Origin: Duganella sp. BuS-21 | GTDB lineage: Bacteria; Pseudomonadota; Gammaproteobacteria; Burkholderiales; Burkholderiaceae_D | Length of the DNA: 64,000 nt | Assembly: GCA_041874725.1 (NCBI GenBank) | Contig: CP097466.1 | Location: forward strand, 1,798,001 to 1,862,000 | Direction of reading: 5' to 3' | Shown here: positions 10,518-19,009 of the stretch, in pieces | Position numbering within the stretch: position 1 is the first letter of the stretch | How the letters are laid out: each line of letters opens with the position of its first letter | Position numbers and translations under genes: made by a program | Notes under the pieces: model-generated | Seen by the model: the letters and a program-made list of their open reading frames with translations, nothing else | What the model was told of the DNA's origin: nothing | Database searches by the model: none

Positions 10518-10795
10518 GGGTGTGTCACTCCTGATTTTGTTTTGTGGTTAGGGAAAACCATCAAAACATTCAGTGACTATCCGAACAATGACCGAAAGAT
10601 AATTGTGTGTATATCCAACAGTAGCAAATAAAAGCACCTGTAAAGACGGGCCTTTGCATAAAGCGAGCGCCGGGTCGCCGGACGGCATTCTGCGGTCGCG
10701 GCAGCTTTACATCTGGACACAATGGATAAGATGTAAAGACAATTGTGGAGGGTGTAAAGTTTTGTTGAGAGGCGGTCTGACCGAAAAAAAATTGC
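10518..10795. promoter_or_regulatory. Divergent intergenic region with repeated TGTAAA half-sites
   Basis: There is no gene in this stretch between the receptor and the aroG leader. It holds TGTAAAGAC twice (10639-10647, 10732-10740), a third TGTAAAG at 10753-10759, and one inverted copy CTTTACATC at 10705-10713, which pairs with GATGTAAAG at 10730-10738 as a 9-bp inverted repeat. The two right-hand direct copies are 21 bp apart, two helical turns. TGTAAA/TTTACA is the half-site pair of the TyrR box, but the classical 6-bp spacing is not met. Binding by a dimeric regulator is inference. Confidence 0.4.
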
Positions 10796-10825
10796 TTGCC
10801 AAGCCCGGAACTATGGCGTTATAGT
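10796..10825 (+). promoter_or_regulatory. Predicted sigma-70 promoter for aroG leader
   Basis: TTGCCA at 10796-10801 and TATAGT at 10820-10825 are separated by 18 bp. The start of transcription would fall at about 10832, which is the ATG of the leader ORF, so the leader might be translated from a leaderless transcript. The alternative is that an unseen promoter lies further upstream. Confidence 0.5.
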
Positions 10826-10831
10826 CAACGC

Positions 10832-10912
10832 ATGACCAAATTCTTCTTTACCGGCTGGTTTTACTTTAGCTTTCCAACCCCTAGGCGGTGGATGAGCGGC
10901 CGGTGCACGTAG
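10832..10912 (+). CDS. Aromatic-rich leader peptide of aroG (attenuator control ORF)
   Basis: A 26-codon ORF starts ATG at 10832 and stops TAG at 10910. It begins MTKFFFTGWFYFSFPTP and holds six Phe, two Trp and one Tyr, nine aromatics in all, seven of them within residues 4-14. Such composition is the hallmark of attenuation leaders (E. coli PheL, TrpL). It lies 94 bp before the DAHP synthase gene and about 35 bp before an intrinsic terminator. A seven-base stretch at 10883-10889 (AGGCGGT) inside the ORF can pair with the terminator's 5' arm. No Shine-Dalgarno is visible before the ATG. The role as a charged tRNA-Phe/Trp/Tyr sensor is inference from composition and layout. Confidence 0.75.
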   Translation: MTKFFFTGWFYFSFPTPRRWMSGRCT

Positions 10913-10941
10913 CAGCAGAAAACGAGTCCCAGCAAATTCCT

Positions 10942-10972
10942 AAAAAACCGCCTCCTGAGGCGGTTTTTTTTT
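10942..10972 (+). terminator. Intrinsic terminator / attenuator hairpin before aroG
   Basis: The stem ACCGCCT (10947-10953) pairs with AGGCGGT (10958-10964) across a CCTG loop, flanked by A6 and followed by T9. It lies between the leader ORF and aroG, and its 5' arm can alternatively pair with 10883-10889, giving mutually exclusive terminator and antiterminator folds. Confidence 0.85.
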
Positions 10973-11005
10973 ACCCGTAATTTTTTAGATCAACTGGAGA
11001 ACAGC

Positions 11006-12085
11006 ATGCCCCGTACCGATGATTTGCGCATCCGCGAGATGAAGGAACTGACGCCACCGTCCCACCTGATCCGTGAGTATGCGTGCAGCGACGCTGCGGA
11101 GCAGACTGCCGCCAACGCCCGCGTGGCGTTGCACCGCATCCTGCACGGCCAGGACGACCGCCTGATGGTAGTGATCGGCCCGTGCTCGATCCATGACACC
11201 AAGGCCGCCATGGAGTATGCACGCCGCCTGGCGCCGCTGCGCAAGGAGCTGGCCGGCGACCTGGAGATCGTGATGCGCGTGTACTTCGAAAAGCCGCGCA
11301 CCACGGTGGGCTGGAAGGGCCTGATCAACGATCCCTACATGGACAACAGCTTCCGCATCAACGACGGCCTGCGCATGGCGCGCGAGCTGCTGCGCGACAT
11401 CAACGAGCTGGGCCTGCCGGCCGGCACCGAGTTCCTCGACGTCATCAGCCCGCAGTACATCGCCGACCTGATCTCCTGGGGCGCGATCGGCGCCCGTACC
11501 ACCGAGTCGCAGGTGCACCGCGAGCTGGCTTCTGGCCTGTCGTGCCCGGTCGGCTTCAAGAACGGCACCGATGGCAATGTGCGCATTGCGGTCGACGCCA
11601 TCAAGGCCGCTTCGCAGCCGCACCATTTCCTGTCGGTGACCAAGGGCGGCCACTCGGCCATCGTCTCGACCAACGGCAACGAGGATTGCCACATCATCCT
11701 GCGCGGCGGCAAGGCGCCGAACTATGACGCCGCCAGCGTGGAAGAAGCCTGCAAGGCGATCGCCGCACAAGGCCTGGCGCCGCGCCTGATGATCGACGCT
11801 TCCCACGCCAACAGCTCGAAGAAACCGGAAAACCAGGTGCCGGTGTGCGCCGACATCGCCGGCCAGGTGGCCGGCGGCGACAGCCGCATCGTCGGCGTGA
11901 TGGTGGAATCGCATCTGGTGGCGGGCCGCCAGGATCTGGTGCCGGGCAAGGAACTGACCTACGGCCAGTCGGTCACCGACGGCTGCATTGACTGGGACAG
12001 CAGCATCCAGGTGCTGCAAGGCCTGGCCGCCGCCGTGCGCCAGCGCCGCTTGGCCACTCAGGCGCGAGAGGCTGCCGCAAAGTAA
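11006..12085 (+). CDS. aroG: 3-deoxy-7-phosphoheptulonate (DAHP) synthase, class I
   Basis: 359 aa, the usual length for class I (AroF/AroG/AroH) DAHP synthases. They condense phosphoenolpyruvate with erythrose 4-phosphate, the first committed step of the shikimate pathway. Visible motifs: metal-binding Cys60 in GPCSIHD, EKPRTTVGWKGL, GARTTESQVHRE, PVGFKNGTDG, VTKGGHSAIV, and DASHANSSKKP near the C-terminus. The start is ATG 11006 with TGGAGA about 6 bases upstream. The upstream leader and terminator imply control by aromatic aminoacyl-tRNA supply in addition to feedback inhibition; which amino acid inhibits this isozyme cannot be told. Monocistronic, with its own terminator. Confidence 0.96.
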   Translation: MPRTDDLRIREMKELTPPSHLIREYACSDAAEQTAANARVALHRILHGQDDRLMVVIGPCSIHDTKAAMEYARRLAPLRKELAGDLEIVMRVYFEKPRTTVGWKGLINDPYMDNSFRINDGLRMARELLRDINELGLPAGTEFLDVISPQYIADLISWGAIGARTTESQVHRELASGLSCPVGFKNGTDGNVRIAVDAIKAASQPHHFLSVTKGGHSAIVSTNGNEDCHIILRGGKAPNYDAASVEEACKAIAAQGLAPRLMIDASHANSSKKPENQVPVCADIAGQVAGGDSRIVGVMVESHLVAGRQDLVPGKELTYGQSVTDGCIDWDSSIQVLQGLAAAVRQRRLATQAREAAAK

Positions 12086-12107
12086 GCACTAACGAGAGCC
12101 TGCTGAA

Positions 12108-12141
12108 GGACCCCAATGTCGCGTTGGGGCCTTTTTTTTTG
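12108..12141 (+). terminator. Rho-independent terminator of aroG
   Basis: CCCCAA and TTGGGG form a stem around TGTCGCG (12111-12129), followed by CC and ten T residues. It lies 22 bp after the aroG stop. Confidence 0.9.
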
Positions 12142-12193
12142 CATCAGACTAGCATGGCTGTTGTAAGGACGCCAAAATTGTATGTGGTTCGAT

Positions 12194-12233
12194 TGACAGT
12201 TGATTCTCCGCCATGTTGTTATATAAAACATGG
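12194..12233 (+). promoter_or_regulatory. Promoter/operator region of TonB receptor 2
   Basis: A perfect TTGACA stands at 12194-12199. The best -10 candidates (TTATAT at 12219 or TATATA at 12220) are 19-20 bp away, a long spacing. Overlapping them is an inverted repeat with arms CCATGTT (12211-12217) and AACATGG (12227-12233). A similar GTTG-ATATAAAACA string recurs at 15637-15656 upstream of the receptor relic, so it may be a shared receptor control element. Confidence 0.45.
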
Positions 12234-12355
12234 CCGGTGTCGTTGAACACCTTCCTAGAGTAGTTCCCCACAAGTGAACCGAATTCCCGTCCGCAGCCTA
12301 CCCGGCTACGGTCGTTGGATAGTTGCATCCTAAAAAAATTACCCGGAGGTTAGTC

Positions 12356-15259
12356 ATGATTCAAGAAAGAGTGCTGTCCCGTAGCTTACGCCTGATGTTC
12401 TCGGGCAGTGTGGTTGCCAGCCTGGGCATGCTGGCGCTGCCCGCCATGGCGCAAGACGTGACGCCCGATCAGCCCATACAACGCGTGGAGATCACGGGTT
12501 CGTCGATCAAGCGCATCCAGAAAGAGGGCTCGCTGCCGGTGCAGGTGCTGACCGCCGCCGAAATCAAGGCGACCGGCGCCGCATCCGCGACCGACCTGAT
12601 CCAGATGCTGCCGTCGATGCAGGGCTTCGTGCCGTCGTCGAGTTCGGTCAACGGCGGTGGCGCCGGCGTCACCACCGCGTCGCTGCACTCGCTGCCGTCG
12701 AAGTACACGCTGGTGCTGCTTGACGGCCAGCGCGTGGCGCCCAGCGCCATCGGCTCCGGCCAGGGCGGCGGCTACGCGGTCAACCTGTCCAGCATTCCGC
12801 TGGAGGCGGTGGAGCGCGTTGAAATCCTGACCGACGGTGCGTCCGCCCTGTACGGTTCGGATGCGATTGCCGGGGTGGTCAACTTCATCCTGAAGAAAAA
12901 CATGACCAAGGGCGAGGTGTACGCCACCTACGGCCAGCCGAAGAAAAACGGCGGCAAATGGAGCAGCGCCGGCATCACCAAAGGTTGGGGCGACCTGGAA
13001 ACCAATGGCTGGAACCTGCTGGCCTCGTACAGCCATGAAGAGCTGGAGCGCATCACCGCGTTGCAGCGTGACTTCTCGGCCAAGGGCGCGTTCTTCAAGT
13101 TCGGCGCCAACGGCAAGCAGTACTATTTCGACCAGCGCACCGGCAACACCGAGCCGGCCAACATCACCTTCAACGCCCGTCCGGTCGGATCGGGTGCCGA
13201 CACCACCGGCTACGCCATCAATCCCTACCTGGCCGCCAACGGCAATTGCGGCAGCGCGCTGGCCGGCCCGCTGGGCGCGCAGTGCCGCTTCAACTACGCC
13301 TCCACGGTGGAAGACGTACCGGGCAACCATCGCGACAGCGGCCTGCTGAAAGGCACGTTCAAGATCAATGAAGACACCACGGCGTGGGCCGAGCTGGTGC
13401 TGTCGCAATATGCGATGACCGCGCAATTCGCGCCGTCGGCGCAGCCGATGGGCGTCAATTCCACCACGCGCTTCCCGGCGCTGTACGCCAAATACGTGCA
13501 GCCTTACCTGGCGGCGAACGGCCTGGAAAATCCGACCAATGACGCCACGCTGGGCTACCGCTCGGTGCTGATCGGCGGCCGCGCCGATGAATATCAAACC
13601 ACCGCGCGCCACTTCGCCAGCGGCATCGACGGTTCGGCTTTCGGCTGGACCTACAATGCGTCGCTGATCCTGTCGCAGGCCAAACTGAAGGACACGGCGG
13701 CCGGCGGCTATTCCGACTTCACCATGCTGGAAAACCTGGTGGCGGCCGGCAAGTACGATCCCGTCACCGGCCAGGGGGCGGATCAGTTGAAAGGCGCCTT
13801 GCTGAACGGCACCGTGTTCTCGAATACCAAGTCGACCCTGAACACCGTGCACGCCGGCGCGCAGCACGACCTGTTCTCGCTGCCGGGCGGCACCTCCATC
13901 ATCTCCCTGGGCGGCGATTATTCGAAGACCAAGTACGAGATCGACTACAGCTCGCTGATCCTGTCCAACTCGGGCTTCTCGACCCAGCCGGCTTCGCCCA
14001 ACTATCCAGTGGGCGGCAGCTACGGTCAAGTGCCGTTCGGCGCCAAGCGCGACAACTGGGGTGTGTTCACCGAGGTGCTGCTGCCGGTTACCAAGACCTT
14101 CGAGGCGACCGTGTCGGGACGTTACGACAGCTATGACAAGGTGCACAGCGATTACATCTTCGCCTCGGTGCCGGACGCCTCCGGCCTGATCCCGCGCCTG
14201 GGCAGCGGCGACATCGGCAACACCTCCAGCGCCGGCACCTACAAGGTCAGCGTGAAGTGGACTCCGGTCGACACCCTGCTGTTGCGTGCCGCCTACGGCA
14301 CCGGCTTCAAGGCCCCCAACCTGAACGATATCGCCGGCGCCAACACCTTCAACGGCAGCACGGCCGGCAGCTATGCCTGCCCATTCCCTGGCTCGCCCGG
14401 TTGCCAGGTCGGCCAGGCGCAGTATGACCTGCTGACCGGCCCGAACGGCCAGAGCGGCGACGCCGGCCTGCAGCCGGAGAAATCCAAGCAATGGACCTTG
14501 GGCGGCCGTGTCGAACCGCTGCGTGGCTTGTCGCTGGGGCTGGACTTGTGGAACGTGCAGATCCGCAATCAGGTGCTGTCGGCCGGCGTGCCGGAGCAGG
14601 TGGGCTTCGCCAATCCGCAGACTTACAAAAACCTGTTCGTCAATCCCTATCCTGATCCTGCCGGCTACACCACCATTGCTTACCTGCTGGCGCCGATCAA
14701 CGGCGGTGTCGCCAACTACCGTGGGATCGATTGGGATTTCAGCTACCGCAACAAGACCGCCATCGGCGATCTGCGCGCGGCGTGGAACGGCACCTACATG
14801 CTCAAGCAAAACTACACCACCAGCGCTGGCGGTGTGGTGCAGTCCAACCTGGGCGCGTTTGGTCCCGACAATGGCGTGGTGTTCCGCGTGCAGAGTAATG
14901 TCAGCCTGAGCCTGACCAACGGCAAGCTGACCAACACCCTGACCGCGCACTACAAGTCGGGTTACCACGATCAGGCCTATCCAATCGACACCGCCGTGTT
15001 TGCGGTGAATCCGGACGGCAGCGTGGGCGACTCGGTGGCGTTTGGCGGGCTGTGGACGCCGTCTTACACCACCTTCGACTGGCAGGGTAAATACGACTTC
15101 GGCAAGTTCGCGCTGACGGCCGGTATCAAGAACCTGCTGGATCGCGATCCGCCGTTCACCTTGCAAAATGCCGGCGGTGGTAATCAGATTGGATACGATG
15201 GTCGTTATGCCGATCCGGCGGGACGTTCGTTCTACATCACTGGGAACTATAAGTTCTAA
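12356..15259 (+). CDS. TonB-dependent receptor (paralog 2)
   Basis: 967 aa from ATG 12356, chosen because GGAGG at 12345-12349 sits 6 bases upstream and MIQERVLSRSLRLMFSG aligns with the starts of the other paralogs. The frame also opens 11 codons earlier without a ribosome-binding site. Signal peptide ends at PAMAQ. The TonB-box region PIQRVEITGSSIKRI is followed by the plug (YTLVLLDGQRVAP, VERVEILTDGASALYGSDAIAGVVNFILKK), then barrel segments LRAAYGTGFKAPNLND and LQPEKSKQWTLGGRVEP and a terminal strand ending FYITGNYKF. It is an outer-membrane active transporter of unknown ligand, the only plus-strand receptor of the cluster. Confidence 0.95.
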   Translation: MIQERVLSRSLRLMFSGSVVASLGMLALPAMAQDVTPDQPIQRVEITGSSIKRIQKEGSLPVQVLTAAEIKATGAASATDLIQMLPSMQGFVPSSSSVNGGGAGVTTASLHSLPSKYTLVLLDGQRVAPSAIGSGQGGGYAVNLSSIPLEAVERVEILTDGASALYGSDAIAGVVNFILKKNMTKGEVYATYGQPKKNGGKWSSAGITKGWGDLETNGWNLLASYSHEELERITALQRDFSAKGAFFKFGANGKQYYFDQRTGNTEPANITFNARPVGSGADTTGYAINPYLAANGNCGSALAGPLGAQCRFNYASTVEDVPGNHRDSGLLKGTFKINEDTTAWAELVLSQYAMTAQFAPSAQPMGVNSTTRFPALYAKYVQPYLAANGLENPTNDATLGYRSVLIGGRADEYQTTARHFASGIDGSAFGWTYNASLILSQAKLKDTAAGGYSDFTMLENLVAAGKYDPVTGQGADQLKGALLNGTVFSNTKSTLNTVHAGAQHDLFSLPGGTSIISLGGDYSKTKYEIDYSSLILSNSGFSTQPASPNYPVGGSYGQVPFGAKRDNWGVFTEVLLPVTKTFEATVSGRYDSYDKVHSDYIFASVPDASGLIPRLGSGDIGNTSSAGTYKVSVKWTPVDTLLLRAAYGTGFKAPNLNDIAGANTFNGSTAGSYACPFPGSPGCQVGQAQYDLLTGPNGQSGDAGLQPEKSKQWTLGGRVEPLRGLSLGLDLWNVQIRNQVLSAGVPEQVGFANPQTYKNLFVNPYPDPAGYTTIAYLLAPINGGVANYRGIDWDFSYRNKTAIGDLRAAWNGTYMLKQNYTTSAGGVVQSNLGAFGPDNGVVFRVQSNVSLSLTNGKLTNTLTAHYKSGYHDQAYPIDTAVFAVNPDGSVGDSVAFGGLWTPSYTTFDWQGKYDFGKFALTAGIKNLLDRDPPFTLQNAGGGNQIGYDGRYADPAGRSFYITGNYKF

Positions 15260-15261
15260 GC

Positions 15262-15320
15262 AAAAATCCCGGCTGCACTGAGCGCGATCTCGAGCGCGTT
15301 CAGGCTGCCGGGCGTTTTTA
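15262..15320 (+). terminator. Predicted terminator of receptor 2
   Basis: Imperfect long hairpin just after the stop: CCCGGC with GCCGGG as outer arms (15267-15312) and GAGCGCG/CGCGTTC inside, followed by CGTTTTTA. AAAA precedes it, so it may also end the minus-strand relic. Confidence 0.65.
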
Positions 15321-15322
15321 CT

Positions 15323-15566
15323 TTAGAAGCTGCCGCAGCCCGGGTTGCCGGAGACGCCCGAGGTGGTATCGAAGAAGTTGCCGGGGAAGGTGGTGCCCGA
15401 GGTCAGGTTCAGGCCGCGCGACGGGATCACACCGGTCTTGGAGAACTCGCGCTGCTGCGAGGTCAGGATGTCGATCTTGTGGTGGTCGCACACGCCGACC
15501 ACGTTGCCGCCGACCACGTTGCCGGAGCTGAAGCTGGAAAGGGGACAGAATTGTTTCTTTCATCAT
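15323..15566 (-). pseudogene. Relic of a TonB-dependent receptor gene
   Basis: The minus strand starts with a normal receptor start, MMKETILS (compare MIKETILSRSLRVMF at 21808), and then within a few codons jumps into an internal receptor segment in another frame: GNVVGVCDHHKIDILTSQQREFSKTGVIPSRG, a stretch resembling the receptor region LQRDFS/QRDFAKTGMI seen in the intact paralogs. The frame ends GNPGCGSF then TAA at 15323. So the first eight codons are fused to a piece from about residue 230 onward, with a frameshift near 15541-15545, and everything downstream is lost. This is an internal deletion remnant, not a functional peptide gene, though 82 codons remain open in the first frame. Confidence 0.65.
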
Positions 15567-15678
15567 TGCTCTGCGCTCTTGGTCAGGGCCACGATAATTT
15601 CATTAGACGGGATGGAGTATCAATTGTGCAACATTGCCTGTTGATATAAAACAATAGGTCGTTACCGTTGTATAGACG

Positions 15679-15703
15679 AAAAAAGGGCTCCCGAAGGAGC
15701 CCT
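15679..15703 (-). terminator. Terminator of TonB receptor 3
   Basis: GGGCTCC-CGAA-GGAGCCC, preceded on the plus strand by A6, so on the minus strand it reads as a hairpin followed by a T-run, 30 bp after the receptor stop. Confidence 0.88.
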
Positions 15704-15732
15704 TGCAGCTGTTGCGCTTACCTTTTAACTGA

Positions 15733-18573
15733 TCAGAACTTGTAGGAGCCGGTCAGGTAGAAGGTGCGGCCCAGCGGATCGGCGTAGCGGCCGTCGTAGC
15801 CCGACTGGTTGCCGCCGCCGGCGTTGCGGATCGAGAACGGCGGGTCGATGTCGGCCAGGTTCTTGATGCCAGCGGTCAGCGTGACATTTTTGCCCAGCTG
15901 TGCCTTGGTCTGCCAGTCGAACGTGGTGTACGAGCTGACGCGGCGCTTGAACGGCACATAGTCGCCCAGCGTGCCGTTGGCCAGTACTTCACGCACCACC
16001 GAGTCGTCTTCGTTGTACACCTGGTCGGTGTAGCCCGAGTGATAGTTCGCGGTCAGGGCGTGTGTGAAGCGGCCGGTGTTCAGCGTCGCGGTCATTTTCG
16101 AGATCCAGCGGAACGTCACTTCGGCGTAGGAGTTGAAGCGGCCGATGTTGTTTTCCAGACCGGTGCCAGGGGTTTCCTGTTCAGCCTTGGTCATGTAGGT
16201 ACCGGTCCACTGCAGGCTGGCCTTGCCGAACGCGGTGCTGGTGCGATAGCTGTGGTCCCAGTCGATGCCCTGGTAGTGCGAGCTGGCCAGGTTGAATGGG
16301 GTCAGCGCGGCGACCAGGACGTTTTGCTTCTGGATAGGATCGAAGTAGGTGCGCAGCAGGCTGTCGTACACCGCCGGGTTGTTGAACACCAGGTCTTCCG
16401 ACAAGGTCTGGATCTGGTTACGCAGCTTCACGTCCCACATGTCCAGGCCCAGCGACAGGCCGGTGAACGGTTCGAAGCGCACGCCCAAGGTCGCTTGCTT
16501 GGACTCTTCCGGCTTCAGCGCGCCGGCGCCGGTGGCGGCGTTACCGCCGGACAGCAGGCCGTATTCCGACGAGCCAGGGTTGCACAGCTTGAAGCGCGGA
16601 TCGCTGGCCGAGGTGATCGGGCAAGCGTGGAACTGCGACGAACCGCCGTTGACCAGTGGCTTGACGATGTTCGACATGGTCGGCGCCTTGAAGCCGGTGC
16701 CGTAGGAACCGCGGATCAGCACCGATTCCACTGGATTCCAGCGCAGCGCCAGTTTGTAAGTGGCCTTGCTGGCCGCTTCGCCCTGTTTGCCGGCGGCGAT
16801 CAGGTTGCCGTCGGTGTCGAAGTTCTTGTCGTTGGTCACGGCGGTGAAATCGTCGTAACGGCCGGACACGGTCAGGTCCATGTTTTTCAACACCGGCAGC
16901 AACAGCTCGCCGTAGGTACCCCAGTTCTTGCGGCTGGCGTCGATCGGCAGCGCGCCGGCGCCACCACCGACGATGGCGTCGGTGAAGTCAGGCTGCTGCT
17001 TGTTCTGGCCTTGCGAGAACGCATCCGGTGCTTCCGAGTAAGCCTGGCGGGTGAAGTCGGCGCCGAGTGCCAGCTGGGCGGTACCGGCCGGCAGCTTGAA
17101 CACTTCGGTCGACGCGCTGGCCTGGACCATGTCGATCTTCGACTTGGTGACGCTGAACACATTATGCAGCACGGCTGGGGCCAGCACGGCCTGCGAGTTG
17201 CCCGGCGGCGCGAACGGATCGAATTTGCCGGCAGTGACCAGCGCATCGAATTGGTTCAAGCTCATGTAGCCGCCAGCGGCGGTGTCGGTTTGCTTGTTTT
17301 CCGAATGCGTGTAGGCAGCGCGGTAGTCGAAGGTTTTGAACGTACCGTCGACACCGAAGGCGGCGTGCTTGGCGATGGTTTTGTACTCGTCGGCACGGCC
17401 GCCGGCATCGACCAGGCGCAGATTCATGGCGACGCTGTCGACCTTGTCGCCGGGCGCGACGCCCAGGCGCGCCAGGTAAGGCGCGATCGATTTGGCATAC
17501 AGGGCGCTGCTCAGCGGCACGCCCAGCGGTTGTGCCGGCGCCGCGTATTGGGCGGTATTGCTGAACGACGAGATCAGCGCTTCGGCGAAGAAGTTGGTGT
17601 TCTCGTTGATCTTGAAGTTCAGGGAGCCGAAGCCGCTGTCGCGCTTCAGGCTAGGGGTGTTCTGGACGGTGGCGGCGTAGTCGTACAGGCAGCGGTTGCC
17701 GACGCGGAACAGGTTGGCGCCGTTGCATGAGCCGGTGGCGAACAGGTTAGGGCTGAAGGCGGCGCTGGTCGGCGTGCCGTTTGCCTTGGTGTACTTGACC
17801 GTGGCCACGCCAGGGATCGAGTTCGAGCTCAGTTGGTAGAGGCTGTAGGCCTTGCCGTTGTCATAGAACGGGATCACGCCGCTTTGGGAGAACGAGCGGT
17901 CCTTGGCCCACGAGGCTTTGGTTTCATCGTGCGAAACCGACAGCAGTACGTTGTAGCCGTCCTGATCGAGGTCGCCCCAGCCCTTGGACAGGGAGGCGGT
18001 CGAGGTGGAGCCCGGAGTGCTGCGTGGCTGGGTATAGGAGGCTTCGATGATGGCGTCTTGCTGGTTCTTCTTCAGGATGAAGTTGACCACGCCGGCGATC
18101 GCGTCCGAACCGTACAGGGTGTTGGCGCCGTCGGTCAGAATCTCGACGCGCTCAACGGCCGCCAGAGGGATGCTGGCCAGGTTGACGGTGGAACCGGAAG
18201 TCGAAGGCGCCAGGCGGCGGCCGTTCAACAGCACCAGGGTGTAGCCCTCGCCGATCGCGTGGATCGAGGCGGTTTGCAGACCGCCACCGCCACCGTTGAC
18301 CGACATCGACGACGTGGTGAAGCCTTGCATCGACGGCAGGGTGGCGATCAGGTCGGCCACATTGGACGCGCCGGATTGCTCGATTTGCAGTTTGGACAAG
18401 GTTTGCACTGGCAACGCGCCTTCAGCGGTAATCCGCTTAATGCTCGAACCGGTAATTTCCACGCGCTGGATCGGCGCGTCCGCGCTTTGTGCCATCGCGG
18501 TATGCATGCCCAGCGCCAGGCCACTGGCGCAGATCAGACGTACCGATCGCGACAATACGGTTTCAACCATCAT
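15733..18573 (-). CDS. TonB-dependent receptor (paralog 3)
   Basis: 946 aa from the ATG at 18573 (MMVETVLSRSVRLICASGLALGMHTAMAQ), preceded by GGGAG at 8-base spacing. A TTG start five codons upstream is possible but less likely. N-terminal signal peptide, then PIQRVEITGSSIKR, plug with YTLVLLNGRRLAPS and VERVEILTDGANTLYGSDAIAGVVNFILKK, barrel with SGRYDDFTAV, RGSYGTGFKAPTMSN and LKPEESKQATLGVRFEP, terminal strand FYLTGSYKF. It is closest in architecture to paralogs 2 and 4. An outer-membrane substrate importer powered by TonB; ligand unknown. Confidence 0.95.
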   Translation of the reverse strand: MMVETVLSRSVRLICASGLALGMHTAMAQSADAPIQRVEITGSSIKRITAEGALPVQTLSKLQIEQSGASNVADLIATLPSMQGFTTSSMSVNGGGGGLQTASIHAIGEGYTLVLLNGRRLAPSTSGSTVNLASIPLAAVERVEILTDGANTLYGSDAIAGVVNFILKKNQQDAIIEASYTQPRSTPGSTSTASLSKGWGDLDQDGYNVLLSVSHDETKASWAKDRSFSQSGVIPFYDNGKAYSLYQLSSNSIPGVATVKYTKANGTPTSAAFSPNLFATGSCNGANLFRVGNRCLYDYAATVQNTPSLKRDSGFGSLNFKINENTNFFAEALISSFSNTAQYAAPAQPLGVPLSSALYAKSIAPYLARLGVAPGDKVDSVAMNLRLVDAGGRADEYKTIAKHAAFGVDGTFKTFDYRAAYTHSENKQTDTAAGGYMSLNQFDALVTAGKFDPFAPPGNSQAVLAPAVLHNVFSVTKSKIDMVQASASTEVFKLPAGTAQLALGADFTRQAYSEAPDAFSQGQNKQQPDFTDAIVGGGAGALPIDASRKNWGTYGELLLPVLKNMDLTVSGRYDDFTAVTNDKNFDTDGNLIAAGKQGEAASKATYKLALRWNPVESVLIRGSYGTGFKAPTMSNIVKPLVNGGSSQFHACPITSASDPRFKLCNPGSSEYGLLSGGNAATGAGALKPEESKQATLGVRFEPFTGLSLGLDMWDVKLRNQIQTLSEDLVFNNPAVYDSLLRTYFDPIQKQNVLVAALTPFNLASSHYQGIDWDHSYRTSTAFGKASLQWTGTYMTKAEQETPGTGLENNIGRFNSYAEVTFRWISKMTATLNTGRFTHALTANYHSGYTDQVYNEDDSVVREVLANGTLGDYVPFKRRVSSYTTFDWQTKAQLGKNVTLTAGIKNLADIDPPFSIRNAGGGNQSGYDGRYADPLGRTFYLTGSYKF

Positions 18574-18950
18574 TATGTTAGCTCCCAAATTTAATGAACA
18601 ACGGGTGTGTTTAAGTTTTATTTTTTATCGGCGTACTTTGCCGGTGAAAAAAACATGTACGTTCTTTTCGTTTGGTCATCAGAGCATTTGGGCTGTTTTA
18701 CTGTCAATGTGGAAACCCTTATTACCATGTCCATTCAGCATCGTTACCGCGAAGTCAACAACGCGCTAAATTAGCGCCGAAAAACGCTCTAATTTGGTGC
18801 ATCGTGGTTTGGAAGTGACGGAAAAATTGATTTACTATCAAAAAAAAAGCAAAAATACGGAAGCTTCTTGGTTGCAATGCACCAATTTGGTGTTTGGTAA
18901 CTACTGTGAACCTTCATTAATACCGTAACAGAACGTTACATTTATGCGAC
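18574..18950. promoter_or_regulatory. Upstream region of receptor 3 with palindromes and an NtrC-like site
   Basis: No gene. It is AT-rich and holds three inverted structures. One is GCGCTAA-A-TTAGCGC at 18763-18777. The second, at 18877-18894, is ATGCACCAATTTGGTGTT, whose core TGCACC-N5-GGTGTT differs by two bases from the NtrC consensus TGCACC-N5-GGTGCA. The third is an inverted partial copy, AATTTGGTGCAT at 18791-18802. No sigma-54 -24/-12 pair was found between these and the ATG at 18573, so NtrC control is only a suggestion. Confidence 0.35.
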
Positions 18951-18990
18951 AAAAAAAAGCCCGGAAATGCCATATGGCAAGTCCGGGCTG
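18951..18990 (-). terminator. Terminator of TonB receptor 4
   Basis: Stem arms AGCCCGGA (18959-18966) and TCCGGGCT (18982-18989), with an inner GCCATATGGC; A8 on the plus-strand left side gives a T-run on the minus strand, 20 bp after the receptor stop. Confidence 0.88.
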
Positions 18991-19009
18991 AAACTACGTT
19001 AATTCGGCG

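Noticed and set aside
10603..10824. 73-codon ORF upstream of the aroG leader.
   Set aside because: It runs through the half-sites and promoter and has no ribosome site.
15318..15566. 82-codon ORF beginning MMKETILS as a real small secreted protein.
   Set aside because: After eight codons the frame is an Arg-rich out-of-frame reading of a receptor segment; better explained as a pseudogene.
18600..18760. Search for a sigma-54 promoter to go with the NtrC-like site.
   Set aside because: No GG-N10-GC pair in a suitable context was found on the minus strand.
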